Shown one piece after another: positions 61,675-64,000 of a stretch of DNA of 64,000 nt. The notes under the pieces are model-generated. The model ran no database searches. It was not told where the DNA came from and saw only the letters and a list, made by a program, of their open reading frames with translations. This DNA is from Streptomyces geranii (GTDB lineage: Bacteria > Actinomycetota > Actinomycetes > Streptomycetales > Streptomycetaceae): assembly GCF_002954775.1 (NCBI RefSeq), contig NZ_KZ672952.1:186001-250000 (forward strand). The letters are read 5' to 3'. Numbering within the stretch: position 1 is the first letter of the stretch; the number at the start of each line of letters is the position of its first letter. Position numbers and translations under genes: made by a program.

Positions 61675-63254
61675 GCGCCGTCCCCCGGGTACCCGTGGTG
61701 ATCATCGGTGCCGGACCGGTGGGGGTCACGGCCGCTCTCCTGCTCGCCCGCCGCGGCGTACGGAGCGTCGTCCTCGAACGCCACCAGGACATCTACCCGC
61801 TGCCGCGCGCCGTCGCCATGGACGACGAGGTCCGGCGGATCCTGCAAGCCGCCGGCGTCCACGAGGAGTTCGCCGCCATCGCCCGCCCGGCCAGAGGTCT
61901 ACGGCTGCTCGACGCACGGCACCGGGTGATCGGCGAGTTCCGGCGCTCCGCTCACGGACACCATGGCTTCCCGCAGACCAGCATGTTCGACCAGCCGGAA
62001 CTGGAGAAGCTGCTGCGCAAGGCTCTGGCGCAGCGGCCCGAGTGCGAACTGCGGGGCGGAGTCGAGGTCGTCGGCATCGACCAGAACGGCGAGGGTCCCG
62101 TCCGGGTGAGCCTGCATCGCGACGACGGGGAGAGTCCCGAGTACCTGGAGGCGGAGGCCGTCCTCGGCTGCGACGGGGCCGGCAGCCTCACCCGCCAGGT
62201 CATCGGGGCCGTATGGGAGGACCTGCGGTTCGAGGAGCGCTGGACCGTCATCGATGTCCGCACGCGCCTGCCAGTCCGCTCCTGGGAGGGTGTCGAGCAG
62301 GTCTGCGACCCCACCCGGGCCGCGACGTTCATGCGGATAGGTGCGGACCGCTACCGCTGGGAGTTCCGCCTGCGTGACGGGGAAGAGCTCGATGCCCGAC
62401 GGGTACGGGAGCTGATCGCTCCGTGGGTGGAAGCGGCGGACGACAGCGACGTCGAAGTGATCCGGCAGGCCGAATACACCTTCCGGGCCCGTGTCGCCGA
62501 CCGCTGGCGCCAGGGGCGCGTCTTCTTGCTCGGCGACGCCGCCCACCTCACCCCGCCGTTCATCGGCCAGGGCCTGTGCACGGGCATGCGCGACGCGTAC
62601 AACCTCACGTGGAAGCTCGGCCGCGTCCTCCGAAAGGGCGCCGATGAACGTCTTTTGGACACCTACGAGAGTGAACGCAAGCCGCACGCCCGGCACATGA
62701 TCCGCCTCGCCGTCGCGATGGGCTGGGCCATGACCGGGGGCCAAGGTGCTGCCGCCACGCTGCGCCGGAGCGTCGTGAGCGCGGCCTGCCGACTACCCGC
62801 CCTGCGGAAGGCGGCGGGCCGCGACCCGAGTCCGGCCCTGAGCCGGAGCGCCCTCGTACGACGGCGCGCCCACCTGGGCGGTCGGGACCTGGCGGGCTCG
62901 TCCTGTCCGCAGCCCTGGGTGAACGTCGACGCCGGTCGGGTCCGACTCGACGAGCTGCTCGGCGACAGCTTCGCCGTCCTCAGTGCCGTCCCTGCCGCGC
63001 CTTGGCTGCGGGCCGTCGCCGAGGCGATCGGCGCACGGATCGTCGCCACCGACGACCTCGGTGACGACGGGGCCCTTGCCGCATGGTTGCGCGACGGCCG
63101 GGCGGACGCCGTACTGCTGCGCCCGGACCGCGTCGTGCTGGACGTCGTCCCGCAGGGCTCAGCCGACTTCACGGACACCGTCGCCTGGGCGCCGCTGCTG
63201 TGCACCACCCGGTTCCCGTCCCCCACCGACCCACTTGCCACCGCCCCCTGTTGA
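61671..63254 (+). CDS. FAD-dependent aromatic hydroxylase (MhpA/PheA-type)
   Basis: A 527-residue class A flavoprotein monooxygenase: FAD-binding 'VVIIGAGPVGVTAALLLARR' at ~9-28, 'GCDGAGSLTRQ' (DG motif), 'RVFLLGDAAHLTPPFIGQG' (GD motif) and a thioredoxin-like C-terminal part. Closest in layout to 3-(3-hydroxyphenyl)propionate hydroxylases, which hydroxylate a phenol to a catechol using NAD(P)H and O2. It would supply the ring that the dioxygenase opens. The GTG start at 61671 is coupled to the FAH gene by GTGA. Confidence 0.88.
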   Translation: MSAVPRVPVVIIGAGPVGVTAALLLARRGVRSVVLERHQDIYPLPRAVAMDDEVRRILQAAGVHEEFAAIARPARGLRLLDARHRVIGEFRRSAHGHHGFPQTSMFDQPELEKLLRKALAQRPECELRGGVEVVGIDQNGEGPVRVSLHRDDGESPEYLEAEAVLGCDGAGSLTRQVIGAVWEDLRFEERWTVIDVRTRLPVRSWEGVEQVCDPTRAATFMRIGADRYRWEFRLRDGEELDARRVRELIAPWVEAADDSDVEVIRQAEYTFRARVADRWRQGRVFLLGDAAHLTPPFIGQGLCTGMRDAYNLTWKLGRVLRKGADERLLDTYESERKPHARHMIRLAVAMGWAMTGGQGAAATLRRSVVSAACRLPALRKAAGRDPSPALSRSALVRRRAHLGGRDLAGSSCPQPWVNVDAGRVRLDELLGDSFAVLSAVPAAPWLRAVAEAIGARIVATDDLGDDGALAAWLRDGRADAVLLRPDRVVLDVVPQGSADFTDTVAWAPLLCTTRFPSPTDPLATAPC

Positions 63255-63267
63255 GGAGCGCATCGCG

Positions 63268-64000
63268 ATGACCAGTGCACAGCTCACCCCGCCCGGGAAG
63301 CCCTTCTGGGCCTTCGACCCGGAAGCCACCACCACCAGCCGGATCGCGGAGTTCGGTCGCTGGGTCACCCAGCACCGGGGTGTCCAAGTCGCTTACGACC
63401 ACACCGACTACGCCGCCCTGCACCGCTGGTCCGTCACCGACCTGGAGGGGTTCTGGAGTTCGGTGTGGGAGTACTTCGACGTCGACACGGCCACCCCGTA
63501 CGAGCAAGTTCTGGAGGAGGAGAGGATGCCGGGCGCCCGCTGGTTCCCCGGCGCCACCCTCAACTACGCCCACCACGCCCTGCGTCACCTCCGCAACGAC
63601 CGGCCCGCGATCATCGCGCTGGACGAGTCCGGCGCAGGCTACGAGGTGTCCGGGGAGCAGTTGCGCGCCCAGGTCGCCTCGGTCGCCGCCACTCTGCGCG
63701 ACCTGGGCGTCGGCCAGGGCGACCGGGTCGTCGGCTATCTCCCCAACACCCCGCACGCCATCGTCGCGTTCCTCGCCGCCGCGAGCCTCGGTGCCGTCTG
63801 GTCGGTGTGCGGCCAGGACTACGCCCCCAAGGCCGCCGCCGATCGCTTCGCTCAGTTGGAGCCCACGGTCCTCATCGCGGCCGACGGCTACCTCTTCAAC
63901 AGTGCCACCCACGACCGCCGCGCAGCCGTACTCGAACTTGCCCGCGCTCTGCCCACCCTCAAGGCCACCGTCCTGGTGGACCATGTGGGGCTGCCCTGGC
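63268..64000 (+). CDS. Acetoacetate-CoA ligase (3' end outside window)
   Basis: The first 244 residues of an adenylate-forming enzyme; the frame is open to the window end. It reads 'FWAFDPEATTTSRIAEFGRW', 'LHRWSVTDLEGFWSSVWEYF', 'ARWFPGATLNYAHHALRH' and 'VGYLPNTPHAIVAFLAAASL', then 'GAVWSVCGQDY', a pattern specific to acetoacetyl-CoA synthetases (long N-terminal 'FW..V..FF.' and 'GA.WF.GA.LNYAE' motifs). ATG 63268 has GAGGAG about 10 bp upstream and follows the hydroxylase by 13 bp. It fits activation of acetoacetate, or a related keto acid, released by the FAH-family enzyme. Confidence 0.88.
   Translation, partial: MTSAQLTPPGKPFWAFDPEATTTSRIAEFGRWVTQHRGVQVAYDHTDYAALHRWSVTDLEGFWSSVWEYFDVDTATPYEQVLEEERMPGARWFPGATLNYAHHALRHLRNDRPAIIALDESGAGYEVSGEQLRAQVASVAATLRDLGVGQGDRVVGYLPNTPHAIVAFLAAASLGAVWSVCGQDYAPKAAADRFAQLEPTVLIAADGYLFNSATHDRRAAVLELARALPTLKATVLVDHVGLPW

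Overview
The window is high-GC actinobacterial DNA. GTG and TTG starts, 4-bp ATGA/GTGA overlaps, LAL and PAS-LuxR regulators, giant modular polyketide synthases (PKSs) and rare TTA codons all point to Streptomyces. A coronafacoyl-phytotoxin-type cluster in the middle suggests a plant-associated strain, such as a relative of the common-scab group (inference).

Layout. (1) 1-9370: the tail of a type I PKS (thioesterase), a four-gene hydroxy/methoxymalonyl-ACP operon (dehydrogenase, ACP, acyl-CoA dehydrogenase, FkbH-like), a 2-isopropylmalate synthase paralogue and a large LAL regulator. This is the end of a macrolide-type cluster. (2) 9371-18280: a patchwork of RHS-toxin and ISL3-transposase remnants, a secreted endonuclease/exonuclease/phosphatase-fold protein, an EACC1 plus caspase/WD40 conflict-system pair, a divergent SRPBCC/XRE pair and a secreted beta-propeller protein. 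(3) 18288-45230: a coronafacic-acid (CFA)-like cluster. It holds a ThiF-nitroreductase fusion (orf1) and a PAS-LuxR activator (cfaR) on the minus strand, then a tightly coupled plus-strand operon: cfa1-cfa5, two modular PKSs (cfa6, cfa7), coronafacate ligase (cfl), an F420-type oxidoreductase and a cytochrome P450. An ISL3 remnant lies on its left and a degenerate IS5-family element on its right. (4) 46449-50802: a glycosidase-like/membrane-protein operon with tandem upstream repeats, a Nudix-like gene and a Phd-like antitoxin gene, with long apparently empty stretches. (5) 50803-56048: a divergent metabolic locus of alcohol dehydrogenase and DUF3500 against an atypical SDR and a DapA-family lyase, followed by a LysR regulator, with a LysR-type box in the shared promoter. 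(6) 56897-64000: three TetR regulators and an aromatic-type catabolic operon (extradiol dioxygenase, fumarylacetoacetase-family hydrolase, FAD hydroxylase, acetoacetyl-CoA synthetase cut by the window edge).

How it works together. Cfa1-5 should build and activate a cyclopentenone-carboxylate starter. Cfa6 and Cfa7 extend it, the Cfa7 thioesterase releases it, Cfl joins it to an amino acid, and the oxidoreductase and P450 tailor the ring. CfaR with ORF1 is expected to switch the operon on. The SDR known from the S. scabiei cluster is not next to the P450 here; the IS5 element lies there instead. No cfa8 (crotonyl-CoA carboxylase/reductase) or coronamic acid gene is in the window.

All family calls come from reading translated sequence and motifs; no database search was run.
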